This document shows positions 7,284 through 14,891 of a DNA stretch of 64,000 nucleotides, in pieces; the first letter of the stretch is position 1; every line of letters begins with the position of its first letter. The notes under the pieces were generated by a model. It made no database searches. It saw only the letters and a list, made by a program, of their open reading frames with translations, and was not told the origin of the DNA. This DNA is from Tumebacillus permanentifrigoris (GTDB lineage: Bacteria > Bacillota > Bacilli > Tumebacillales > Tumebacillaceae). The DNA lies in assembly GCF_003148565.1 (NCBI RefSeq), contig NZ_QGGL01000018.1, forward strand, positions 1 to 64,000. Direction: 5' to 3'. The translations under genes were made by a program, and so were the position numbers.

Positions 7284-7577
7284 ATGACCACCAACAACAT
7301 GTATGCAAGTTCGTTCTCCATCGCGCAGAAAATCGGCATGGCGCTTGGGTACGCCGCCGCGCGAATCGAAGCGCTCAAGGGCAAACCCGTCGTCTACGAA
7401 GGGTTCCCCAAGTTTGATTTGACCGGAAAGTCGATGGAGGAATTGGCGGCGATCAACATCGATTGCGCGCTCGCGATGGCAAACCTCCTGAACCAAGTCT
7501 TGCCGCACTTGAACGACTACGAAGCCACCCAAGTTCTCTCCCTGCTCGGAGAAGACGCACAACACTTCCTCGCATAA
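7284..7577 (+). CDS. hypothetical protein
   Basis: A 97-residue soluble protein with predicted helices (segments FSIAQKIGMALGYAAARIEAL and LAAINIDCALAMANLLNQVL). AAAGGA lies 13 bases before the chosen ATG, a weak ribosome binding site, so the start is uncertain. An ATG at 7299 is possible. A strong terminator follows immediately. No family recognised. It stands alone between the PASTA receptor gene and the GT2 operon. Confidence 0.6.
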   Translation: MTTNNMYASSFSIAQKIGMALGYAAARIEALKGKPVVYEGFPKFDLTGKSMEELAAINIDCALAMANLLNQVLPHLNDYEATQVLSLLGEDAQHFLA

Positions 7578-7579
7578 AA

Positions 7580-7611
7580 AAAGGGCCGGTGCACTCATGC
7601 ACCGGCCCTTT
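7580..7611. terminator. bidirectional terminator overlapping the GT2 gene end
   Basis: AAAGGGCCGGTGCA / TGCACCGGCCCTTT with a 4-base loop. The right arm lies within the last codons of the minus-strand glycosyltransferase gene, so the terminator and coding sequence share DNA. Confidence 0.85.
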
Positions 7612-8302
7612 CTGTTGCTGTGCGGCGCATCTCGCGCCAGATCGCCGGAAGCACGCGCAGAACGTACCTCCATGTGATGAACGACTGGCCAGTCGTTCGC
7701 ACTTTGTACGGGATCTCAATTTCGGAAAGTCGGTAGCCCTGACGGACGATGTTCAGCGTCAAGACTTGCGCATAGTTGTAATCATGGATGATCTCAAAGT
7801 CGCGCAACACCGCCCGCGAGAACACCCGAAAGCCCGTCTGCCCATCCGTGATCCACTTGCGCAGGAGCAACGACTGGAGCACGGTGAACGTATAGTTGCC
7901 GAGGCGTCGGTACAGCTTCATGCCGCGCACGGGGCGACGGAAGCGTGAAGCCAGTACATAGTCGCTCTCGTCGCGCAGGACGGGCTGGATCGCCTGTGGG
8001 ATGTACTCGGCCGGATATTCGTCATCCGCATCGATCATGACCGCCAGATCGGCGCCGAGTCGGTAGGCTTCCTTCAACCCGCTGCGCACCGCAGCTCCTA
8101 GTCCACGGTTGCGCTCGTGGTGGACGATGTGATCCACCCCCGCCTGCCGCGCAACTTCCACGGTGCGGTCTGTCGAGCCGTCATCGACGACCAACACTTC
8201 GACCACGACGGAAGGCGCGATGGCACGCGGAACTTTGCGGATCACCGTCCCGATCGAAGCCTCCTCATTGAGGGCAGGAATGACCACGATCACTTTGTTC
8301 AT
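7595..8302 (-). CDS. GT2 family glycosyltransferase, polyprenyl-phosphate type
   Basis: A 235-residue GT-A fold enzyme. VVDDGSTDRT (about residue 38) and MIDADDEYP (about residue 90) carry the nucleotide and metal-binding Asp residues, and the overall sequence resembles dolichol/undecaprenyl-phosphate mannosyl- or glucosyltransferases. It would transfer a sugar from a nucleotide sugar to a lipid carrier on the inner face of the membrane. Its ATG overlaps the stop of the alkaline-phosphatase-superfamily gene (ATGA). It is the last gene of a three-gene coupled operon. The donor and acceptor are unknown. Confidence 0.85.
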   Translation of the reverse strand: MNKVIVVIPALNEEASIGTVIRKVPRAIAPSVVVEVLVVDDGSTDRTVEVARQAGVDHIVHHERNRGLGAAVRSGLKEAYRLGADLAVMIDADDEYPAEYIPQAIQPVLRDESDYVLASRFRRPVRGMKLYRRLGNYTFTVLQSLLLRKWITDGQTGFRVFSRAVLRDFEIIHDYNYAQVLTLNIVRQGYRLSEIEIPYKVRTTGQSFITWRYVLRVLPAIWREMRRTATERAGA

Positions 8303-9741
8303 CCGGAGGTCACCTCATGACTGTGGATCGCTTCGGTGAGCACAGGCCCTCTGGCGTGATCCGGAAACGGGACGCCCATCAGGTAGGCGATCGTCGGGGC
8401 CAGCGAGACGATGCTCCGGTGGTCAGTGATGACTTGACCCGCCTCGATCGCTTGTCCATTCATGAAGAACGGTACGAACCGTTCACCGACATCGAGATGC
8501 CCATGTCCGCCGATGCCATCGCCTTGACCGTGATCGGCCATCACGACAAACACAGCATCCTCGAGGTCGCCACGCGCCTCCAGCCAGCCGTAGAAGTCTG
8601 CAATCAGCGCATCGGCCTCCGCGATTTTCTCCAAATACTCCTCATACAACACACCACGGCTATGGCCCGTCTGATCCACCGCGATCATCTGCACGACGAA
8701 CAGGTCTGGATTCTCCCGCTCATAAATCGCCTTCGCCTGCTTCATGATCATGTGGTCGACGACATCGTTGTTGGCAACCGCCGAGAAAGTCTCACAGTAC
8801 TCCCCAAATGCATCATAGAGATGAGCGCATCCAAACATCACGCCTTTTTTCCCCTGCTGCTTCAGAACCTCGAAAATCGACTGCACCTTCACGCCCAGAT
8901 CCCAGACCATGTTCGACTTCATGCCATGTTCGCGCGGATAAGTCCCCGTAAACATCGAGGAGAAGCACGACACGGTGCGCGCCGGGTAGATCGTCTCCAT
9001 CTGGTCGTACAGCGTGCCTCCTGCGATCAACTTGTCTAGAAACGGCGTCTGGGCATCATACAAACGCTCCTTGCGACAGCCGTCGATGACGACGACGATG
9101 ACTTTTTTCGCCAGCGCTGGTCCGACGATCGCATTGTCTGTGCGCGTCGGGTATTCGACTGGCTTCCAGTTGAACAGCACGCGATGCAACACCAGCGCGA
9201 AGACAGCCATCGCCAACGTGAAGATTCCGATGTTCGCCAGCGCAAGGTCGTTCCACCCGGTCTGGTAACAATAGGACAACATGATCAGCATCAGCCAAAA
9301 CTTCGGCACATGCTCGAACACATTGCCGCTGGTCGAATCGGTGTTTTTCAAAAACAGTTTCCAGATGCGCAAGAAGTTCCACCACGTCGTCCCGATGCGC
9401 AGGTGATAGTACAACGTCCCCCAGAAAAACACCGTGAAGAACACATACATCCCGAGCGCAAACACCAACAACCCTGGCTCAGCGATCCCAAATATCACCG
9501 TGCCAGCGAGCAGCGGCAACCACAGGAAGTGGCGCAAATGCAACGGGAAGTCAAACAGATAGAACAGCACAAACATCGGCAAGACCATCGCACAGGCCAG
9601 TCCAAATGCCGACCACGACAGGTCGCCGATGTGCCACATCAGATAGATCGCCAGCACGAACACCGGCGTAAACGTTTTGCCTTCGTTGACCACGTTCCAA
9701 CAACGGGCCATGATGATTTCAAAGAGGGATGCTTTCTTCAT
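8299..9741 (-). CDS. membrane-anchored alkaline phosphatase superfamily enzyme (phosphodiesterase/phosphotransferase type)
   Basis: A 480-residue protein. Residues 1-185 contain about six to seven hydrophobic segments. The C-terminal domain is of the alkaline phosphatase / nucleotide pyrophosphatase superfamily: VVIDGCRKE (metal-binding Asp), YPARTVSCFSSMFTG (nucleophile region, Thr or Ser), VVMADHGQGDG and GGHGHLD (metal-binding Asp/His). It probably acts outside the membrane on a phosphate ester, such as a lipid-linked phosphoglycan or phosphoethanolamine-type group. It overlaps both neighbours by four bases, so all three proteins are likely made together. The exact substrate cannot be inferred. 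Confidence 0.8.
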   Translation of the reverse strand: MKKASLFEIIMARCWNVVNEGKTFTPVFVLAIYLMWHIGDLSWSAFGLACAMVLPMFVLFYLFDFPLHLRHFLWLPLLAGTVIFGIAEPGLLVFALGMYVFFTVFFWGTLYYHLRIGTTWWNFLRIWKLFLKNTDSTSGNVFEHVPKFWLMLIMLSYCYQTGWNDLALANIGIFTLAMAVFALVLHRVLFNWKPVEYPTRTDNAIVGPALAKKVIVVVIDGCRKERLYDAQTPFLDKLIAGGTLYDQMETIYPARTVSCFSSMFTGTYPREHGMKSNMVWDLGVKVQSIFEVLKQQGKKGVMFGCAHLYDAFGEYCETFSAVANNDVVDHMIMKQAKAIYERENPDLFVVQMIAVDQTGHSRGVLYEEYLEKIAEADALIADFYGWLEARGDLEDAVFVVMADHGQGDGIGGHGHLDVGERFVPFFMNGQAIEAGQVITDHRSIVSLAPTIAYLMGVPFPDHARGPVLTEAIHSHEVTSG

Positions 9742-10694
9742 ACGTTAGACTCCTTTGTCTCCATCGAGGCGCGCAAGTCGCGCACACCAAACCCTTGCCA
9801 CCACATCGTCAACCCACCGCCGATGAAGGAATACACGAACTTCCATGCGTGCGCGATCACCGCGACCAACAACGCTTGCGTCGGGTCGATCCCGTACAAG
9901 CCCAGCAGCGAGGACATCGACGTCTCATACGTTCCGATCGCCCCTGGTGTGATGTGAAACACTTGACCGACAATCGTCAGGTTGTTGACCAGCCAAGCAT
10001 CCTTCCAATGAAACGGCACTTCAAGCGTTGCCAACACCGTCCACAAAACCACGGTCTCCAAAAACCAACTGACCAACGTCCACCACGCAGCCAGCAGCAC
10101 ACGCGGAGTATTTCCTAAGAAATAAAACAAGCGGCTGGCGGTGACGCCGCTTTTTTTCCGACGTTGCAAGAGCAACCACATGATGCCGACCCCCATTGCG
10201 AGGAGGAGTAAAAAAGCCCCCGCCATGCGGACGCGCGGGTTCTCGATCAACAGCGGCAGATGCGGACCTGCCAGCAACAGCGAACTCCCGAGCAGGACGA
10301 GCACATCGAGGATGCGGGTCCCTGCCACAACGGTTGTCGTCGCCAGCCACGGCTGTTGATGGCGCTTCAAGAGCGCCCAGAAGCGAAACAGTTCGCCCGC
10401 TTTGACCGGGGCGAGGTGGTTGATCAGGTTGGCGATCTGCAAATAGCCGAACAAGTCCCGCGTGTTGGCAACGTTCGCGGGGAGCAGTGTCTGCCACGCC
10501 AACGCTTTGGCATAGAAGGCTAGACTGTATCCCGCGCAGGCAAACAACAGCCACCACGGAGATTGGGCCAGCCTGAGCAACCCGTTCAGCACATCCTCAC
10601 CGCGCAAAAAAGTGGCGGCGTGCGCCACGAACCAGATCAGCAGCCCGGCGGCGATGAGCCGGATGGCGGGGCGCAGGAGTTTTTTTGACAGCAT
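9738..10694 (-). CDS. lysylphosphatidylglycerol synthase transmembrane-region family protein (UPF0104)
   Basis: A 318-residue integral membrane protein with about seven to eight hydrophobic helices, resembling the flippase part of MprF (for example YLQIANLINHLAPVKAGELF and VFHITPGAIGTYETSMSSLL, the conserved P-x-x-x-G-x-x-E-x motifs). The family is associated with lipid translocation or with polyprenyl-linked glycan export. The ATG at 10694 is preceded by GGGGTGG. A GTG four codons earlier is possible. It is the first gene of the coupled operon with the phosphatase-like and GT2 genes, which suggests a three-step lipid or glycolipid modification at the membrane. Confidence 0.8.
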   Translation of the reverse strand: MLSKKLLRPAIRLIAAGLLIWFVAHAATFLRGEDVLNGLLRLAQSPWWLLFACAGYSLAFYAKALAWQTLLPANVANTRDLFGYLQIANLINHLAPVKAGELFRFWALLKRHQQPWLATTTVVAGTRILDVLVLLGSSLLLAGPHLPLLIENPRVRMAGAFLLLLAMGVGIMWLLLQRRKKSGVTASRLFYFLGNTPRVLLAAWWTLVSWFLETVVLWTVLATLEVPFHWKDAWLVNNLTIVGQVFHITPGAIGTYETSMSSLLGLYGIDPTQALLVAVIAHAWKFVYSFIGGGLTMWWQGFGVRDLRASMETKESNV

Positions 10695-10721
10695 TGTGTT
10701 TTCCACCCCTGCTCATAACAC

Positions 10722-10753
10722 AGGTGGGAGTTCAATGCAGCGAACTCCCACCT
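10722..10753 (-). terminator. strong stem-loop after the FTR1 gene
   Basis: 12-bp perfect stem AGGTGGGAGTTC / GAACTCCCACCT with an 8-base loop, 20 bases downstream of the iron permease gene. There is no long T-run, so it could also act as an mRNA-stabilising hairpin or attenuator ahead of the next operon. Confidence 0.6.
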
Positions 10754-10773
10754 CACATGTATGGATTGATTTT

Positions 10774-11688
10774 TTACTTGGCCGTATGTGCGTCCGATGG
10801 AGATGGTTTCGCTGCAGCAGCCTGCTTTTTGTCCGCACGGTTGCGCAGGAGCAGCCAGAGCGAGGCGAAGTACATCCAGTAGACCATGACTTCCTCGACT
10901 GACGGCGAGGACGAGTAGCCAAACAAGGCTTTGAAGAAGATGCCGACTTGTCCGGAGAACCACGGGGTGGTGCCGGTGTCGCGGATAAAGTGCTCCGCAT
11001 CAATCGGGTGTTCTGGCAAGAACCTCGTCAGGTCGTACAGATGCGGCATAACAGAGCCGAGGATGTGCATGTCTTGCAGGATCGCGATGCCTTGGACGAG
11101 GAGTCCGGCAGCAATCAGGATGATGAAGAACCCGGAGACTTGGAAGAAGCGGCTCAGCGAGACTTTCATCGTGCCTTTGAAGAAGAAGTAAGCGACTGCA
11201 CCAGCGACGACGATCCCGCCGATCGCCCCCCAGCCTTGCATCGCCTTGCCGATATCACCGCCCGTGATCGCGGCGAAGAAAAACACTGTCTCGACGCCTT
11301 CGCGCAGGACGACGAGGAAGGCATGGATGATCATCCCGACGACGTTGCCAGTCGTGATGAACTGGTCGAACTTGGACGTGGCTTTGTCCTTCATGCCTTT
11401 GGACTGTTCCGCCATCCAGAATACCATCTGGGTGAGCAGTGCCGCCGAGATGAACATAATCGAAACCTTCATATACGTCTCGGCGCCCATCGACGCGAAA
11501 CCGTCGAGCACCACTTGGAAGACGATGGCGAGTCCGAGCGATGCGAACACCGCGAGCAGGGCACCGATCCAGACGTATCTATTGAACTCCGGGCGTTGCA
11601 CCCGTTTGAGATAAGACGTGATGATCCCCACGATTAACAAAGCTTCTAGAGCTTCGCGGAATGTGATTAGAAAAGCTTGAAGTTCCAC
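10774..11688 (-). CDS. FTR1-family high-affinity iron permease
   Basis: A 304-residue membrane protein with seven hydrophobic helices. It carries both hallmark REXXE motifs: REALE in helix 1 (residue about 11) and REGVE in helix 4 (about 128), the residues thought to pass Fe3+. In bacteria, FTR1/EfeU works with secreted iron-binding or oxidising partners, and a Fur-box-preceded secreted protein is encoded just upstream at 13386-14144. The short C-terminal tail is Ala/Lys-rich. Its own Fur-like site lies at 11710-11735, so transcription independent of the upstream gene is likely, with repression by Fur when iron is plentiful. Confidence 0.9.
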   Translation of the reverse strand: MELQAFLITFREALEALLIVGIITSYLKRVQRPEFNRYVWIGALLAVFASLGLAIVFQVVLDGFASMGAETYMKVSIMFISAALLTQMVFWMAEQSKGMKDKATSKFDQFITTGNVVGMIIHAFLVVLREGVETVFFFAAITGGDIGKAMQGWGAIGGIVVAGAVAYFFFKGTMKVSLSRFFQVSGFFIILIAAGLLVQGIAILQDMHILGSVMPHLYDLTRFLPEHPIDAEHFIRDTGTTPWFSGQVGIFFKALFGYSSSPSVEEVMVYWMYFASLWLLLRNRADKKQAAAAKPSPSDAHTAK

Positions 11689-11709
11689 CGCGTGCTCCCC
11701 CTCACCTAA

Positions 11710-11735
11710 ATGATAATGTTTCTCGTTCTCATTAT
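11710..11735 (-). promoter_or_regulatory. candidate Fur operator of the FTR1 gene
   Basis: TGATAATG...TTCTCATTAT, an imperfect Fur-box-like inverted repeat 21 bases before the permease start. It is weaker than the site at 14194, but its placement next to an iron transporter supports it. Confidence 0.6.
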
Positions 11736-11756
11736 ACGTCTAGGACAAGCGGGTGG

Positions 11757-13385
11757 TCAACGGCTATGGTTTAATAAGTTGATCAATTCTGTGTCAGCTT
11801 CGTACAGGATGATGTCGTGGTAGGTTGGATACAGCCACGGATTCCCATGAAACGACCTCAAGGGCTTGCAGAGTGCCTCCACCTCGGGGTGCCCAAGTCC
11901 TTGCAGGACACTATCGGTCAAGAGGATGCGAGTGTTCGGGTGGTTGAGCACAGCGGTCTTGAAGTCCTCGTAGTGGCGGAGGCGAAGAGTTTGGATCTGT
12001 GGGTAGAGATAGTGGATGATTCGCTCCTCTTCGTAGGTGAACACGACGAAGTTTGTGCCTTGCGTGTGCAAAAACTCCGCGAGTTGCACCGTTGGAGCTG
12101 GCTCATGCGCGCCTTCGACCACGGTGGAGATGCCGATGCTCGACATGCACAGCACCAAGCCTGTTGTTCCCGCTAGGATTGCGCGCCTCCCCCAAACCTG
12201 TAATCCACACGCCACCACCACACACAACGGGGCTAGCATTGGCAAGATGTGCCTCGGCTTCTCCACATTCTGTGCGAAAAACGCCCAGATGGCGTAGGGG
12301 AGGAGCCAGATGAGCAGATACGAGACCTTGCGGTCTCTTATCAGGTTTTTGAAGAGCGGGTTTCTGCTTATCGCCGACATTTCGCCTTGTAGAATTCCCG
12401 GATAGTCGTCTTGCTGTGACTCTTGCTTTAGCTCTTGCCGGGACTTCTGAATTTTACGCCCAGCGGAAAAGAGGATACCTGCCCCTGCGATCAGCAGGAG
12501 GAGAGCGATCACCCAACGCGATATCGACTCTTGGTACGTCCCCCACGGAGTCCCGAACCCGGCACCGAGGATTTGACGGGTGAGCCAGATGTTCAGTCTC
12601 GCGAAAAAAGGCTGGTCTGCCGAGTACGTCCCGCCCCAATCAGAAAAGTGTCCTTCGGTGAAGGAGGTGGCCATCTGCCAAAACGGCAGCCACCCCCCAC
12701 TGTTGATCACCATCGCATAAACCCATCCCAAACAGACACAAGCACTCGCCACCACCGCCACGAGCACATCACTCCAGGCACTTCGCTGCACCCGGATGTA
12801 CTCATACGCCACCCACAGCGGCAGCACACCCAAGGCTAGGTACGAACTGCGCACCCCCAACAACAACCCGTAGAGCGTGCCGGCTGCGAGCAGCCAGAAC
12901 GCTTTTTTCCGTGCGCTGTGCGGTTGGAGCACCTGCACACACGCTGCAGCCAACGCGATCGCCAACAACGCTCCGAACGCATCAGACATCGCCTGCGTCC
13001 CCAACACCCAAGTCAGCGGCAACCCGCTATACAAAAGCGCGGCTGCCAGCGCCAGCCCGCGCCCGAACCACGGCCGCACCGCCAGATACAACAACCCAAC
13101 TCCTGCCCCGCTGCTCAATGCCGACAGCACCGCCAGCGCTCGATAGGGCTCTCCGATCACCCCTTGCACACACAACCCTGCCAACACATACACCGGGTAG
13201 CCGGGGAAGTGCGGTTGCATCGCCGCCAAGTCGTACCGTTGCAACGCCAGCGCAAAATCGACATCATCCCATTGCGCCGGACCCATCTGCCCATAACGCA
13301 AACGAAGTACGGTCGCGAGCGCGATCCCCAACCAGAGGATCGTGCCCACACCGTACTTCTCCCATCTGCGAAGCCAAACGCTCAT
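11757..13385 (-). CDS. GT39-like polytopic membrane glycosyltransferase
   Basis: A 542-residue integral membrane protein with about ten to twelve hydrophobic helices and a soluble C-terminal domain (from about residue 420). The first external loop has QWDDVDFA, the acidic pair typical of PMT/ArnT-type (GT-C fold) transferases that use polyprenyl-phosphate sugars. Its ATG directly abuts the TAG of the secreted Fur-box gene upstream, so it is in that iron-regulated transcript although it lies between two iron genes. It may glycosylate an envelope polymer or the neighbouring secreted protein. That is a guess from position only. Confidence 0.7.
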   Translation of the reverse strand: MSVWLRRWEKYGVGTILWLGIALATVLRLRYGQMGPAQWDDVDFALALQRYDLAAMQPHFPGYPVYVLAGLCVQGVIGEPYRALAVLSALSSGAGVGLLYLAVRPWFGRGLALAAALLYSGLPLTWVLGTQAMSDAFGALLAIALAAACVQVLQPHSARKKAFWLLAAGTLYGLLLGVRSSYLALGVLPLWVAYEYIRVQRSAWSDVLVAVVASACVCLGWVYAMVINSGGWLPFWQMATSFTEGHFSDWGGTYSADQPFFARLNIWLTRQILGAGFGTPWGTYQESISRWVIALLLLIAGAGILFSAGRKIQKSRQELKQESQQDDYPGILQGEMSAISRNPLFKNLIRDRKVSYLLIWLLPYAIWAFFAQNVEKPRHILPMLAPLCVVVACGLQVWGRRAILAGTTGLVLCMSSIGISTVVEGAHEPAPTVQLAEFLHTQGTNFVVFTYEEERIIHYLYPQIQTLRLRHYEDFKTAVLNHPNTRILLTDSVLQGLGHPEVEALCKPLRSFHGNPWLYPTYHDIILYEADTELINLLNHSR

Positions 13386-14144
13386 CTACGCCCGCTTTCT
13401 GCGCATCGCCCAGACGACGATGGCGGTGAACACCACAGCGATCAGCACGAGCGGCAACCAGTTTTTCCAAGCTGCGTCGCTGGTGTCCGCTGTGCCCGAC
13501 CCCGCGCTTTCGTTGGAGTCTTTGGCGAAGTGCCCCACTTTTAGCTCTTTCATCTCGAATACTTTCATCAGGCCGTTCAAGATGGTGTCTTCACTGGTTT
13601 TGAACAACGCCGGATCCGCTGCCTTCACACCGACGCCAAACAGCCCTGGATTTCCCAGCGACTCCAACGCTTTGTCAAACCCAGCGCGGATGTCCGTATC
13701 GAGTTGTGCGTCCTTCTCCTTCACGATCGGAGCGAGCGCTTCATAGGTCGCCAAGGCTTTGGCCAGCAACAGTTTGCCGTCCTTGTAGTTGGTAAAGTCA
13801 GCTTCGATCGACTTCATCCGGCGCGCGACGTTGAGCACCAGCGTTTGTTGATAGCTCTTCATCGCGGCGTCCTTGTCTTTTTTGTCCAAAGCGTCGTAGA
13901 TCGCTTGGGCCGGTTCCGCGCCCATGTGTTGGTCAACTTCCGCCTTGAGCGGGTCAAACTCAGCCTTCGCCCCTGCAAAATCGGGCGGATCGACGGCAAG
14001 CTTAGCGACGAAATTTTTATACGCTGTAGCCAGTGCTTCCTCGTTGGGGTTCCCATACGAGTACGCCAACGCTTGCATCGGCACCATCGCCGTCACGAGC
14101 AGAACCAGCACGATCTGGAGCCACCATTTCAATTTCACAGACAT
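13386..14144 (-). CDS. secreted, C-terminally anchored protein, probable FTR1 partner
   Basis: A 252-residue protein with a signal peptide (residues 1-27, cleavage near ALA-YS), a long helical domain (segments KAEFDPLKAEVDQHMGAEPAQ and ARRMKSIEADFTNYKDGKLL), and a C-terminal membrane helix followed by MRRKRA. The helical domain resembles extracytoplasmic domains found fused to or near FTR1 permeases, proposed to bind iron or heme. A near-perfect Fur box is 50 bases upstream. It leads the transcript that continues into the GT39-like gene. I infer a role in handing iron to the permease at 10774-11688. Confidence 0.7.
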   Translation of the reverse strand: MSVKLKWWLQIVLVLLVTAMVPMQALAYSYGNPNEEALATAYKNFVAKLAVDPPDFAGAKAEFDPLKAEVDQHMGAEPAQAIYDALDKKDKDAAMKSYQQTLVLNVARRMKSIEADFTNYKDGKLLLAKALATYEALAPIVKEKDAQLDTDIRAGFDKALESLGNPGLFGVGVKAADPALFKTSEDTILNGLMKVFEMKELKVGHFAKDSNESAGSGTADTSDAAWKNWLPLVLIAVVFTAIVVWAMRRKRA

Positions 14145-14193
14145 ACCTCCACAGAAAACCGAATCAACTCTACGCCCAGAATCTTACGCTGAT

Positions 14194-14208
14194 TGAGAAT
14201 GATTGTCA
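14194..14208 (-). promoter_or_regulatory. Fur box
   Basis: TGAGAAT-G-ATTGTCA is a 7-1-7 inverted repeat close to the Bacillus Fur consensus, upstream of the secreted iron-related gene and also 40 bases before the divergent L,D-transpeptidase gene. Confidence 0.8.
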
Positions 14209-14250
14209 ATCGAGAAACATAGACTTTCGTGACGGAGAGGAGGATTTGTC

Positions 14251-14835
14251 TTGAAAAAAGCTCTTTTCCCCACCACCCTACTCTCCGTGCTGTTGCTCGT
14301 GGGGTGCGGTTCAAACGAGGTTCGCAACACGACCTTGCAGGCGGAGGCCCAGCCTTCTACCCCAACCTTGGAGGAGACGCTTCCCCAGTCACAGTCGACC
14401 CGCGAGCCAGAGGCAACCCGGTCGCTGGAGCCGATCGATTTTCGCAAGGTCGTGATCGAGTGCGACATCTCCGAGCAGCGCGTCTACGTCAAGCAGGACG
14501 GTCACGTCGTGCGGACGATGTTGACCTCGTCAGGTCTGGATACCACCCCCGACAACTCCACCCCGCGCGGCGACTTCCAGATCGAGCCAGAACGCGGCGA
14601 GTGGTTCTACTCCAACGCCTACCAAGAGGGCGCCCAGTACTGGGTCTCCTTCAAAAACCACGGTGAATTCCTGTTCCACAGCGTCGTCATGGATCAAAAC
14701 CGACAGATCATCGACTCCGAATGGCAAAAGCTCGGCCACAAAGCCTCCCACGGCTGCTTCCGGCTCTCGCTTCCCGACGCCAAGTGGATCTACGACCATA
14801 TCAAGACCGGGACCCAAGTCTCGATACATGAATAG
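14251..14835 (+). CDS. L,D-transpeptidase (YkuD) lipoprotein
   Basis: A 194-residue lipoprotein: signal sequence with lipobox LLVGC (Cys at about 18), a Thr/Pro/Glu-rich linker to about 65, then a YkuD domain. The catalytic motif is intact: FHSVV followed by KASHGCFRL (His...Ser-His-Gly-Cys). Such enzymes make 3-3 peptidoglycan cross-links or attach proteins to peptidoglycan outside the membrane. The start is TTG at 14251 with a strong GGAGAGGAGG site. It diverges from the Fur-box gene, so some iron influence is possible. A terminator follows. Confidence 0.88.
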   Translation: MKKALFPTTLLSVLLLVGCGSNEVRNTTLQAEAQPSTPTLEETLPQSQSTREPEATRSLEPIDFRKVVIECDISEQRVYVKQDGHVVRTMLTSSGLDTTPDNSTPRGDFQIEPERGEWFYSNAYQEGAQYWVSFKNHGEFLFHSVVMDQNRQIIDSEWQKLGHKASHGCFRLSLPDAKWIYDHIKTGTQVSIHE

Positions 14836-14843
14836 CGTGTACC

Positions 14844-14890
14844 AAAAGGCCCCTCCCCTTACCAATTCCGGTAAGGAGAAGGGCCTTTTT
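14844..14890. terminator. bidirectional terminator
   Basis: AAAAGGCCC-CTCCCCTTAC / GTAAGGAG-AAGGGCCTTTTT, between the L,D-transpeptidase and purB genes, which converge here. Confidence 0.85.
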
Positions 14891-14891
14891 C

